A stretch of DNA of 64,000 nt from the NCBI GenBank assembly GCA_029202385.1, contig CP119314.1, forward strand, positions 2,296,501 to 2,360,500, given 5' to 3'. This document shows positions 17,635 to 26,218 of the stretch, in pieces; the stretch's first letter is position 1, and every line of letters starts with the position of its first letter. The DNA is from Candidatus Sphingomonas phytovorans. GTDB lineage: Bacteria > Pseudomonadota > Alphaproteobacteria > Sphingomonadales > Sphingomonadaceae. The position numbers were made by a program, and so were the translations under genes. A model generated the notes under the pieces. The model made no database searches, was not told the DNA's origin, and worked only from the letters and a program-made list of their open reading frames with translations.

Positions 17635-18513
17635 CTAGAAACGATAAGCCAGGAACGCGCCGCCCAGCCACTGGTCGGGGGAACCGCGCCGGCTGACCAC
17701 CGGGGCAAGCTTCGCGTCGTTGAGCAGGCGGGTGTAGCCGGCGGTCGCGGCGAGCAGCCAGTGATCGTTCAGGCGATAGGACAGGCCGAGCGAGGCGCCC
17801 GCATCCTTGATTCCCTTGCCCGCGTCGAAGACCGGGAGGCCGCTTCGCGCCGACTGGGCCGGCGTGACGCTGAAATAAGTTTGCATGTAGTGGCGATCGA
17901 CCCAGCTCGTCGTGCCCCGCGCGGACAGGCTCAGCCGGTCGGCGAGGTCGACATCCACACCCGCCTCGCCCTGCACGACGACACCGTCATGCGCGCCGGC
18001 GACGTCCTTCGCCACGGAGAGCTGGAGCCAGCCCCGACCGAGCTCGAACCGGGCGGCACCGCCAAGCTCCACCGCTGCACCGACATTGCCGAGCCCCTTC
18101 AGCGCGATGTTGCGGTCCTCCGAGCGGTCGCGGCGATAGCGCGCGATCGGGCCGAGCTTGATCCGCATGTCCTCGGTCGGCGCGAGGCGGAGGACGTTCA
18201 CGCCGATCTCCGGCCCGCGGATATAGACGATGTCCTTGTAGCTGACCGACAGGAACGGAAAGGGCAGTACCTGATAATCGTCCGACCCTTCATAGTCGGG
18301 CGTGTAGATCGCGCCCGCGCCGACCGTGATGTTCCAGTCCCGGTCGTCCTGGTCCCGGTCGCCGCGCGGCGGTTCCTGGGCATTCGCGTTCGACGTCAGC
18401 AGGATGAGCGCGCCGGTGGCGAGCGCGCTCGATGCGACGATGAAGAAGAACCGCTTCAGGTCGGACTGGCCCGAAGGCCTGGCCTTCCGGGTGGATACGA
18501 AATGGTGTTTCAT
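17635..18513 (-). CDS. MipA/OmpV family outer-membrane protein (292 aa)
   Basis: Predicted outer-membrane beta-barrel/scaffold. An N-terminal signal region (FFFIVASSALATGALILLTSNANAQ) follows a longish basic leader. The mature part opens with WNITVGAGAIYTPDYEGSDDYQVLPFPFLSVSYKD, the MipA/OmpV signature, and ends LGGAFLAYRF with a terminal Phe. In E. coli MipA scaffolds murein synthases; in other bacteria members are induced by two-component systems. It is divergent from a response regulator/kinase pair starting 137 bp away, an arrangement that suggests it is the regulated target. Confidence 0.88.
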   Translation of the reverse strand: MKHHFVSTRKARPSGQSDLKRFFFIVASSALATGALILLTSNANAQEPPRGDRDQDDRDWNITVGAGAIYTPDYEGSDDYQVLPFPFLSVSYKDIVYIRGPEIGVNVLRLAPTEDMRIKLGPIARYRRDRSEDRNIALKGLGNVGAAVELGGAARFELGRGWLQLSVAKDVAGAHDGVVVQGEAGVDVDLADRLSLSARGTTSWVDRHYMQTYFSVTPAQSARSGLPVFDAGKGIKDAGASLGLSYRLNDHWLLAATAGYTRLLNDAKLAPVVSRRGSPDQWLGGAFLAYRF

Positions 18514-18649
18514 GATGGCTCCCAGCGCTTCCCCGTTGCGGTGCCGGGTCTAGGGTGGGTCTGGGCGTTTTCGATAACCGGGCGGTGTCGGTTTGTTTCA
18601 ATATGTGTCGGGTGCAGACTCGCCCTGGCGGCGTGGCTACATCCGGATC

Positions 18650-19390
18650 ATGTCAACCGCACGGATCCCGCATATTCTCGTGGTCGATGACGACCGGCAG
18701 ATCCGCACCATGCTGGCGCGCTACCTTGGCGACCATGGCCTGAGGGTCACGATGGCCGAGGACGGCCGGCACGTGATGGCGCTTCACGACGGCCATCGCT
18801 TCGATGTCATCATCCTCGACGTGATGATGCCCGGCGACGACGGCTTCACGCTCTGCCAGCGGCTGCGCGCGCGCAGCACCGTGCCGATCATCCTGCTCAC
18901 CGCGCGCGACACCGAGACCGACCGGGTGGTCGGCCTCGAGCTTGGCGCCGACGATTATGTCGCCAAGCCATTCAACCCGCGCGAGCTGCTCGCCCGGGTG
19001 CGCGCGACCATCCGGCGATCGGCGATGGCGAGCGAGAAGGCAGCGACGTCGCTGCCCAGCCTGTATCGCTTCGCCGGCTGGACGCTCGACGTGACCAAGC
19101 GGACGCTCGTCTCGCCCAGGGGCACGCGGCTCGACCTGACGACCGGGGAGTTCGACCTGCTCGCGGCGCTGGTGCAGCACCCCCAGCAGGTGCTGAGCCG
19201 GGACCAGCTGCTCGACCTGGTCCATGGGCGCAGCAGCCTCAACATCGACCGGAGCATCGACGTCCAGATCAGCCGGCTGCGCCGCAAGATCGAGGACGAC
19301 CCGCAGGAGCCCATGCTCATCAGGACGGTGCGCAACGGCGGCTATCTGTTCACCGCCGATGTCGGCCACGGGCATTCCCATGGCGGCTGA
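18650..19390 (+). CDS. OmpR-family response regulator (246 aa)
   Basis: DNA-binding response regulator. Receiver domain 8-120: acidic pocket VVDDD (12-15), phosphoacceptor Asp57 in VIILDVMMPGDDGF, Thr in IILLTARD, Lys in DDYVAKPFNP. C-terminal winged helix 145-240: LDLTTGEFDLLAALVQHPQQVLSRDQLLD, RSIDVQISRLRRKIEDD, ILIRTVRNGGYLF. The start is the ATG at 18650; longer in-frame starts lie in the divergent promoter region. Its end overlaps the kinase gene by 11 bases. Probably autoregulates and controls the divergent mipA-like gene. Confidence 0.94.
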   Translation: MSTARIPHILVVDDDRQIRTMLARYLGDHGLRVTMAEDGRHVMALHDGHRFDVIILDVMMPGDDGFTLCQRLRARSTVPIILLTARDTETDRVVGLELGADDYVAKPFNPRELLARVRATIRRSAMASEKAATSLPSLYRFAGWTLDVTKRTLVSPRGTRLDLTTGEFDLLAALVQHPQQVLSRDQLLDLVHGRSSLNIDRSIDVQISRLRRKIEDDPQEPMLIRTVRNGGYLFTADVGHGHSHGG

Positions 19391-20810
19391 CCGGCACTGG
19401 TCGCTCAACCGGCTCAGGCTAGCCCCGCGGATCGGGCTGGCGATCCTGCTGACCATCTCCGCCGCCTATCTGCTCAACCAGGCGCTGCGCGCGATGATCC
19501 CGCCGCCGCCCTTTCTGGTGGTGCAGCGGAGCTGGCTGATCGACGCTGTGGCGGATGCCGCGCGCCGGGCCCCGGCACTGTCCGACGCGACGGGCGGGGA
19601 CAGGTCGTTGCAACTTCCGGCGTCACGCTATTTGGAGTTCACGATCGGGCGGGAGGCCCCGGGACCCGACACGGACGACGGCGCGCTGATCGGCGATGTC
19701 CTGCGCCGGTCCATCGCGGAGGCGCTTCACTATCCAGCCGACCGGGTGAAGGTCGCGATGGAACCCTATGACCAGAATAATCTGGAACGCACGGTCCGGA
19801 CGGCCGTGGTCATCATCCCGGAACTGCCGGCGCTACTGACCGCCGAGACGCTGGCCAGCAACAAGAGCAGCGTGCTCGGCGATTTCGAGATATCGGTGCG
19901 GCTGGACAAGGGTGGCTGGCTGACCGTCACGCCGCGCAACCTCTCCGGTCCCGGGTGGCATTATGCCCGCTATCTGTTCGGCATCGCCGGATACCTGCTG
20001 ATCATCATCGTCTTCTCGGTGTGGATGGCGCGCAGCATCGTCGCGCCGCTCAGCCGGCTCGCCGCGGCGGCGGAGCAGCTTGGACGCAACCGCGAGCCGA
20101 CGCTGATCACCGGCATGCGGCTGCCCGAATATGTCGCGATCTCGGAGACGTTCAACACGATGCAGTTGCGCCTGAAGCGCTTCATCGACGAGCGCATGGC
20201 GATGCTGGCCGCGATCTCGCACGACCTGCGCACGCCGCTGACCCGGTTGCGGCTGATGGCCGAATATGTCGGCGATTCAGCGCAGCGCGAGCAATTGCTG
20301 CTCAACGTGGCCGAGATGGAGACGATGGTGGTCGACGCGCTCGCCTTCATGGGCGCCGAAGCGCGGCGGGAGCCGATCGAGACGGTCGATGTTGCCGCGC
20401 TGCTGATCAGCCTGACCGACGATTATGGCGATGCCGGCGAACGGGTGACCTATTGCGGGCCCGACCATGCCGACCTGCCCTGCCGCCCGGTCGCGCTGAA
20501 GCGCGCCTTCTCCAACCTGATCGCCAACGGGTGCAAATATGGCGGCGCGGTCGAGGTCTCCCTGCGAGTCACGCCGGACTCGATCAGGGTCGACATCCAT
20601 GACGACGGCGCCGGCATCCCGCGCGACCAGGCGGCGCGTGCGTTCGAGCCGTTCGAACGGATCGAGACATCCCGAAGCCGCGAGACCGGCGGATCGGGCC
20701 TGGGCCTCGCGATCAGCCGCGACATCGTGCGCAGCCATAGCGGCGAGATCGGTTTCGACTGGCCGGACAATGGCTTCACCGTGTGGGTGTCGTTGCCGCG
20801 CCCCGATTGA
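19380..20810 (+). CDS. Sensor histidine kinase (476 aa)
   Basis: Membrane-bound partner of the adjacent response regulator. TM1 is near residues 18-37 (IGLAILLTISAAYLLNQAL), then a periplasmic domain of about 160 aa, and TM2 near 196-216 (YLFGIAGYLLIIIVFSVWMA). A HAMP domain follows (RSIVAPLSRLAAAAEQLG), then the HisKA domain with His281 in AAISHDLRTPLTRLR. The HATPase domain has N-box NLIANGCKYGG, G1 DDGAGIP and G2 GGSGLGLAISRDIV. The EnvZ-like order suggests sensing of envelope conditions. The ATG at 19380 sits inside the end of the regulator gene, consistent with translational coupling. Confidence 0.94.
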   Translation: MAADRHWSLNRLRLAPRIGLAILLTISAAYLLNQALRAMIPPPPFLVVQRSWLIDAVADAARRAPALSDATGGDRSLQLPASRYLEFTIGREAPGPDTDDGALIGDVLRRSIAEALHYPADRVKVAMEPYDQNNLERTVRTAVVIIPELPALLTAETLASNKSSVLGDFEISVRLDKGGWLTVTPRNLSGPGWHYARYLFGIAGYLLIIIVFSVWMARSIVAPLSRLAAAAEQLGRNREPTLITGMRLPEYVAISETFNTMQLRLKRFIDERMAMLAAISHDLRTPLTRLRLMAEYVGDSAQREQLLLNVAEMETMVVDALAFMGAEARREPIETVDVAALLISLTDDYGDAGERVTYCGPDHADLPCRPVALKRAFSNLIANGCKYGGAVEVSLRVTPDSIRVDIHDDGAGIPRDQAARAFEPFERIETSRSRETGGSGLGLAISRDIVRSHSGEIGFDWPDNGFTVWVSLPRPD

Positions 20811-21033
20811 ACAGCGGGACCATTTCCCGCCAGCCCGATCCTTACGCCCCCAGATCATATTCCGACGAGCAACGTTTTGTCACAATAGGTACATGAAACC
20901 ATCCTACCGGCGCTGCAGCGCAAGCGTGTCATAAACATAATACCAACCGTGCACCTGAAAAATCGCTCGTCCCGTCCTTGCGGGAGTGAGGGGTTGTGCC
21001 TGCGCGCCATTTTCAATCGGGGGAATCTACTTC

Positions 21034-23475
21034 ATGCGCTCCACATTCACTGGCCGTTCGTTCGTCAAGAACGGCGGATACTTGATGCTGTCTGCCAGCC
21101 TTCTGGCTCTTGCATCGGTGGCACAGGCGGAAACGCCGGCCCGCGCCGATGCCGATACCCCCGTTGCGAGCACGGCGGAGGACGCCGAGGCGCCGCAGGA
21201 CATCACCGTTGTCGCGCGCAAGAAATCCGAAAATGCGCAGCAGGTGCCGATCCCCATCACCGTGATCGGCGCGGCCGAACTGACCCGGCAGAACCTGGTC
21301 AACTTCACCAATTTCCAGGTCAAGTTTCCGTCCTTCTCGGTCTATCTGACCAACCCGAAGCAGCTCAACCTCGGCATCCGCGGCATCGGCAACAACGGCT
21401 TCAACACCGACGGCATCGACGGATCGGTCGGCATCTTCGTCGACGGCGTGTACACCGGCCGCCAGGGCATGGTGTCGAGCGACTTCAACGATATTGCCGA
21501 TGTCGAGCTGCTGCGCGGACCGCAGGGCACGCTGTTCGGCAAGAACACCACGGCGGGCGCCGTGATCATCAACACGCTGAAGCCGAGCTTCGACCTCGGC
21601 GCCACGGCCGAGGCAAGCGTCGGCAATTTCGGTTTCCATGAATTCAAGGCGAGCGTCACCGGCCCGCTGATCGCCGACAAGCTCGCGATTCGCCTCTCCG
21701 GCTTCTACAGCGACCGCGACGGCACCTATCACAACATCTTCAACGGCAAGGACCAGAATGCCCGCCAGGGCTGGGGCATTCGCGGACAGTTGCTCGCGAC
21801 GCCGACCGACAACCTCACCATCCGCCTGATCGGCACGCATGGACGGCAGAGCTTCCCGACCATCTCCCCGGTGATCCTGTCGGTCTATAACCCCGCCGCG
21901 CTGCAGGCGCGCATGGCGGCGGCCGGCTACACACTGCTCACCAGCAACGCCAAGGACCGGCTGATCAACATCGACAGTCCGCTCAACGCGCAGACCAAGC
22001 TCGATTCAGCCAGCGGCCAGATCGACCTGGGCCTGGGCAAGCTGGGCGACCTGACCTCGATCACCGCCTATGAGGCATGGTCCTGCTTCACCAACAACGA
22101 CAACGACTATACCCAGCTCGACGCGCTGGCCGATTACGGATCGTGCAACAAGGAGCATCAGTTCTCGCAGGAACTGCGCTGGGCGAGCCCGAAGGACCAG
22201 CCGATCGAGGTAACGGTCGGCGGCTTCCTCAGCCGCCAGCGGCTTCAGGTGGATTCGCGCGTCCGCTTCGGCACGCAATATCACATCTGGGCGGCCAACC
22301 CCTCCGCCACGCAGTTCCCGACGATCGGCGGCAAGACCTGGGCGCAGGGTGCCTATGCCTCGAAGCTGACCGGTGCCGGCTTCCGTAGCCAGGCGGTGTT
22401 CCATACCGACACCGATGCGCTGTTCGGCAACGTCACCTGGCATCCCGACGCGGCGCGCCGCCTCGCCATCGATATCGGCCTTCGCCAGACCTGGGAGCGC
22501 CGCTCGCAGCTGTATGACGGCGTCGTCGCCTCGAACCCCGGCGGCCTGACCACCGCGCAGCTCAACGCCCTGTCGCCGAGCGGCGCGAACGCCCAGCTCG
22601 GCCATGTCGACACCAGCCTGAAGGACAGCTCGCTGTCAGGCGAAGTCGGCATCAACTACAAGGTCACGTCCGACTTCTTCGTCTACGGCAAATATGCGCG
22701 CGGCAACAAATCCGCGGGCTTCAACCTGCTGCCGTACAACTCGACCAACCCGGATTCGGGCGTCGCCTCGGCCATCGCGCTTGGCGCGGCGCAGACCGTG
22801 AAAGGCGAAACCGCGGACAATTTCGAGATCGGTTTCAAGAGCGAGTTCTTCGACCGCAAGGTCCTGCTGAACGTCACGGCCTTCCACACCAAGGTGCGCG
22901 ACTATCAGGCGAACCAGGCAGTGGGCGTTGGCAATACGGCGCTCAAGTTCCTGGCGAATGTCGGCTCGCTGACGTCGAAGGGAGTCGAGATCGAAGCCCA
23001 GACCTGGCTGTTCCCCGGTTTCCATACCAAGGGTTTCATCGCCTATGACAAGGCGACCTATTCGTCCTTCCACAATTCGGTCTGCCCGGGCCAGTCGACC
23101 GCGCTGACCTGCGACCTGACCGGCCGCCAGGTGGCATGGGCACCCGAATGGACCGCCGACCTCACGGCGGACTATACCCAGCGCGTCACCGACGACGTGA
23201 AGCTCTATGGCCTGGTCGACGTCAACTGGCGCTCGAAGCAGAACACCACGATCACGCTGGATCCGGCGGCCGAGATCAAGGGCTATGCCCTGGCCAGCGT
23301 TCGTGTCGGCACATTGCTGATGAACGACCGGCTCGATCTGCAGGTCTGGGTCGAGAACCTGTTCGACAAGGCGTATTACATCAACCTGCTCGGCTACACG
23401 AAGTCGACCGGCATCATCCAGGGCTATCCGGGCAACCCCCGCACCTTCGGCCTTACCGCCCGGGTGAAGCTGTAA
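21034..23475 (+). CDS. TonB-dependent receptor (813 aa)
   Basis: Outer-membrane transporter. Signal peptide MLSASLLALASVAQAETPA, TonB-box-like APQDITVVARKKSE, plug with PIPITVIGAAELTRQNLVNFTNF, LGIRGIGNNGFNTDGIDGSVGIFVDGVYTGRQG, ELLRGPQGTLFGKNTTAGAVIINT. The barrel ends VWVENLFDKAYYINL ... FGLTARVKL. The plug type (RGPQGTLFGKN) is that of the large receptor class used by sphingomonads for siderophores and small organics. The start ATG at 21034 is chosen over an upstream in-frame ATG because GGGGGAA precedes it. It follows the two-component pair on the same strand by 223 bp; regulation by it is possible but not shown. Confidence 0.93.
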   Translation: MRSTFTGRSFVKNGGYLMLSASLLALASVAQAETPARADADTPVASTAEDAEAPQDITVVARKKSENAQQVPIPITVIGAAELTRQNLVNFTNFQVKFPSFSVYLTNPKQLNLGIRGIGNNGFNTDGIDGSVGIFVDGVYTGRQGMVSSDFNDIADVELLRGPQGTLFGKNTTAGAVIINTLKPSFDLGATAEASVGNFGFHEFKASVTGPLIADKLAIRLSGFYSDRDGTYHNIFNGKDQNARQGWGIRGQLLATPTDNLTIRLIGTHGRQSFPTISPVILSVYNPAALQARMAAAGYTLLTSNAKDRLINIDSPLNAQTKLDSASGQIDLGLGKLGDLTSITAYEAWSCFTNNDNDYTQLDALADYGSCNKEHQFSQELRWASPKDQPIEVTVGGFLSRQRLQVDSRVRFGTQYHIWAANPSATQFPTIGGKTWAQGAYASKLTGAGFRSQAVFHTDTDALFGNVTWHPDAARRLAIDIGLRQTWERRSQLYDGVVASNPGGLTTAQLNALSPSGANAQLGHVDTSLKDSSLSGEVGINYKVTSDFFVYGKYARGNKSAGFNLLPYNSTNPDSGVASAIALGAAQTVKGETADNFEIGFKSEFFDRKVLLNVTAFHTKVRDYQANQAVGVGNTALKFLANVGSLTSKGVEIEAQTWLFPGFHTKGFIAYDKATYSSFHNSVCPGQSTALTCDLTGRQVAWAPEWTADLTADYTQRVTDDVKLYGLVDVNWRSKQNTTITLDPAAEIKGYALASVRVGTLLMNDRLDLQVWVENLFDKAYYINLLGYTKSTGIIQGYPGNPRTFGLTARVKL

Positions 23476-23485
23476 GCACAGGCAT

Positions 23486-23518
23486 GGAAGGAGCGGCGCA
23501 GTATCGCTCGCTCCTTCC
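23486..23518. terminator. Hairpin between convergent genes
   Basis: GGAAGGAGCG ... CGCTCCTTCC, a perfect 10-bp stem with a 13-base loop, 11 bases after the TonB-receptor stop and 54 bases before the end of the convergent MgtC-family gene. No T-run, so possibly a Rho-assisted or weak terminator. Confidence 0.55.
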
Positions 23519-23571
23519 AGCCGCCATGGCGACGGCGCAGGACGCCTTCAATCGCCCCGCGACAATCGCGA

Positions 23572-24285
23572 TCACAAGGTAGGGCTGACCGTCCAGGTCG
23601 CTGCCTCGATCCCCGGCGACGCCGCCAGTTCAGCACAAACCCTGTCCAGCACGTCGCTGTCGGCCGTGGTCGGGATCAGCGTGGCGGCAAGCTCGACACT
23701 GTCTTCATTGTCGGTCAGCACGTCGATCGACTGGATCGGGTAGTGGAGATGCTCGAGCTTGTCGGCGAGGAGATCGCGCGCGTCAGTCACCTTGTCGGCA
23801 GCGCATACGACATGCACCCGGTAAAAGGCCTCGGTAGTCGCCGCGTTGATCGGCTGGCGGTTGATGAAGTTGACCAGGGGCCGCAGCATGGTGTTTCCCG
23901 CCAGCACGACGATCGTCACGGCCGCGGCTTCAGCGATCAGGCCCGAGCCGCAGAATGCGCCGACCGCAGCCGACGACCACAGGGTCGCCGCCGTGTTGAG
24001 CCCCCGTACCTGAGCGCCTTCTTTCATGATCACGCCGGCGCCGAGGAAACCGATCCCGGAAACGACATAGGCGATGATCCGCGTCTCCCCCTCTCCCCCG
24101 AACAACCGCCCCCCGAGATGGACGAACGCGGCCGCACCGACGGCGACCAGCACCATCGTGCGCAGACCGGCATTGCGCTGCCTGATCTGCCGTTCGAAGC
24201 CGATCAGGCCACCGAACAGGAAAGCGGCGGCAAGTTTGGCGAGGATGATCAGAAAATCATGGCCCGTCGTCGTGAGTTCGCTCAT
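23572..24285 (-). CDS. MgtC/SapB family membrane protein (237 aa)
   Basis: Inner-membrane protein of the MgtC/SapB/SrpB family, which modulates Mg2+ homeostasis and F-ATPase or phosphate uptake in studied cases. Signature segments: AFLFGGLIGFERQIRQRNAGLRTMVLVAVGAAAF, SGIGFLGAGVIMKEG, VRGLNTAATLWSSAAVGAFCGSGL. A C-terminal ACT-like soluble domain follows (FYRVHVVCAADKVTDARDLL ... WTVSPTL). The ATG at 24285 is chosen over one two codons upstream because GGAGGG then has good spacing. Its ATG overlaps the stop of the small upstream gene (TGATG). Last gene of a metal-transport operon. Confidence 0.88.
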   Translation of the reverse strand: MSELTTTGHDFLIILAKLAAAFLFGGLIGFERQIRQRNAGLRTMVLVAVGAAAFVHLGGRLFGGEGETRIIAYVVSGIGFLGAGVIMKEGAQVRGLNTAATLWSSAAVGAFCGSGLIAEAAAVTIVVLAGNTMLRPLVNFINRQPINAATTEAFYRVHVVCAADKVTDARDLLADKLEHLHYPIQSIDVLTDNEDSVELAATLIPTTADSDVLDRVCAELAASPGIEAATWTVSPTL

Positions 24286-24524
24286 CACCATCTTCCCTCC
24301 CAATAGCGCCACGAATTGAATCCGGCGCGCGACAGCCTCCCCGACAGGCGCATCGCCAGGATCATCGGGCGATGCCGTTTGCCGCCGAAGCGGAGCAACA
24401 ACCGGGCCGCCCCAAGAACGAGGCCGGCGACGAACAGCCAGACACCGGCGGGCAACATCGGCTCCCACCACGCCGCTGCGTGACGACGCGGCCGCAACAT
24501 CGACCCGACACCTAGACCCCACAC
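24285..24524 (-). CDS. Small membrane protein linking porin and MgtC genes (up to 79 aa)
   Basis: A GTG at 24522-24524 directly follows the TAG stop of the porin gene, and the frame ends in a TGATG overlap with the MgtC-family gene. That packing is the main support for its being real. The protein has one hydrophobic segment (LPAGVWLFVAGLVLGAARLLLRF) and a basic C-terminus ending WRYWEGRW. A later internal ATG (MLPAG) is an alternative start. No family recognised. Confidence 0.5.
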   Translation of the reverse strand: MWGLGVGSMLRPRRHAAAWWEPMLPAGVWLFVAGLVLGAARLLLRFGGKRHRPMILAMRLSGRLSRAGFNSWRYWEGRW

Positions 24525-25922
24525 CTAGAATTGCCCGTGCACGCGTAGCCCGAGGACATGGATCGGCCCCCGATCCCGGTTATAGCCGGGATTGCCGACG
24601 AGCTGATAGTCCAGCGTCACCGTCACCGGCTTGAGCGGTTTCCAGCTATAATAAAGCTCGCCGATCGCTTCGGCGCCTGGGTGCGGCAAGCGGCCGTCCC
24701 CGACCAGCACGCCGATGCCGCCGGCATCAAGATAGCGCTGGTGGACAGCCGAGATGCCGTTGACGACCGCCGCGATCCCGATCGTGTCTCCGGTCCGGCC
24801 CCAGCCCTTGCCGTCGATCGCGGCACCGGCCGACGCAGTCCGGTCGATATCGGTGAAATCATAGGGTTCCACCCCGCCATCGGCCACGCCGGCGCGCGCG
24901 AACAGGCCGATGCTGTCGGTGACTGCCTGTTCGACATTCACGCTGGCGCCCAGGCGCGTGCGCCGGCCGCGCACCAGCGCGGTATCCGGGATCGTACCGG
25001 TCGCCGCGGCCAGCGCCAGGGCATCGTCGAACCGGCCGAACTGCCCGCGATTGCGGAAGAGAGTGACCCGCACCGCACCATCGCGACCGGCGATCCGGTG
25101 GCGATGCTCCACCTCGGCATCGATCTGATACTGGCCGAACCCGGTCTCAAGCGTTTCGCCATTGGGGATCTTGGAGAGGTTGAAGGCGCCGAGCCGCAAC
25201 GTCCACGCACCCTGATACCATTCGGCCGCGATGCCGGTTGAATAGCCCCAGGCGTCGGCGGCATAATCGAAGGTGCCGGTATCGACGAGCGACCAGTTGA
25301 GGAAATCGCCGCGCGGATCATGCGCGTAGCGGTTGGTGTCGAAGATATCGCCGACGCCGAATTTTCCGGCGGTGATCACCAGCCGGTTGGCCGTCCGCGT
25401 TCCGCCGAGCTGGTTCTGCGTTGCCTCGACCGTCTCGACCGAACCGCCGAGATCGACCGTCTGGCGGAAAAAGGCGCGCTGGAGCCGGAAATAGGGTGCC
25501 TTGCGGCCGACCTTATAGGCTTCGGCGCTGGGGAACCCCGCGACGCCGAGCGTATCCGACAGGCCGAAGCCCTGGTCGATCTCCGGGTTCACCCAGATCT
25601 CAGCCCCCTTCCACGGCCGCACGCCGACGAAGAGTGTGACGTCGATCGTTTCCCGCGCCTGGTTCGGCGTGAGGCTGTTGGTGCCCGAATAGGGCGAGGC
25701 GAAACCGGGCGTTCCCTGCAGCGTGAAAGTCGCCTGGCCGTGGATCGCGACATCTTGCGTCGCGTCGCGCGAAGGATCGGTCGCCTGCGCGATCGCGGGT
25801 GACGCGGCGAGGCCGGCAAGGAGCGTGATGGCGACCCGCCCGTGCGTCAGGGCTCGAACGCAGCGCGGCACAGCGGCGTCGATCCTGATGCCGACATCCG
25901 GCCGAATGAAGAATTTGGTCAT
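24525..25922 (-). CDS. Carbohydrate-porin-like outer membrane protein (465 aa)
   Basis: Predicted outer-membrane porin (OprB-like). A signal peptide of about 50 residues with a charged leader ends AITLLAGLAASPAIAQA. The mature protein shows VAIHGQATFTLQGTPGFASPYSG, RETIDVTLFVGVRPWKGAEIWVNPEIDQGFGLSDTLGVAGFPS, FGVGDIFDTNRYAHDPRGDFLNWSLVDTGTFDYAADAWGY, and a C-terminus VLGLRVHGQF with terminal Phe. The ATG at 25922 is chosen for its CTGGAG ribosome-binding site and because it begins a signal sequence. Its position between an Nramp-like transporter and an MgtC-family gene suggests it serves metal passage across the outer membrane, which is an inference. Confidence 0.85.
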   Translation of the reverse strand: MTKFFIRPDVGIRIDAAVPRCVRALTHGRVAITLLAGLAASPAIAQATDPSRDATQDVAIHGQATFTLQGTPGFASPYSGTNSLTPNQARETIDVTLFVGVRPWKGAEIWVNPEIDQGFGLSDTLGVAGFPSAEAYKVGRKAPYFRLQRAFFRQTVDLGGSVETVEATQNQLGGTRTANRLVITAGKFGVGDIFDTNRYAHDPRGDFLNWSLVDTGTFDYAADAWGYSTGIAAEWYQGAWTLRLGAFNLSKIPNGETLETGFGQYQIDAEVEHRHRIAGRDGAVRVTLFRNRGQFGRFDDALALAAATGTIPDTALVRGRRTRLGASVNVEQAVTDSIGLFARAGVADGGVEPYDFTDIDRTASAGAAIDGKGWGRTGDTIGIAAVVNGISAVHQRYLDAGGIGVLVGDGRLPHPGAEAIGELYYSWKPLKPVTVTLDYQLVGNPGYNRDRGPIHVLGLRVHGQF

Positions 25923-26011
25923 GACTGACTCCAGAAGGCTATTCGTTACGTGCCGATGACGGCACCTGATCTGGTGGAGACGAATGTTGCGGAAACGCCT
26001 GGCGCGGGACT

Positions 26012-26197
26012 TCACCTCAGCCAGTGCGCCGTCAGGATCAGCGCCATGATCAACAAAGCGAGACCCAATCCGAACAGGATGTTGAGACGATAGGCCCGGC
26101 GGCGCCGGCACCGGCGGCTTGACGGCCGATTATTCCGGACGGCTTGCCGCCGGCCGCGGCGACGCATGTCGAGATCGCGCCTCGATGACATAGCCAT
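26012..26197 (-). CDS. Arginine-rich single-span membrane protein (61 aa)
   Basis: Starts 22 bp after the Nramp-like gene on the same strand. The first 38 residues are strongly basic (RRRGRRQAVRNNRPSSRRCR), then one hydrophobic helix (LNILFGLGLALLIMALILTA) and a short end HWLR. A GGGGAA stretch precedes the ATG. No family recognised. Small single-span proteins next to metal transporters can be modulators, but nothing here proves it. Confidence 0.5.
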   Translation of the reverse strand: MAMSSRRDLDMRRRGRRQAVRNNRPSSRRCRRRRAYRLNILFGLGLALLIMALILTAHWLR

Positions 26198-26218
26198 AAT
26201 TTCCCCGCCCCGGTCGCA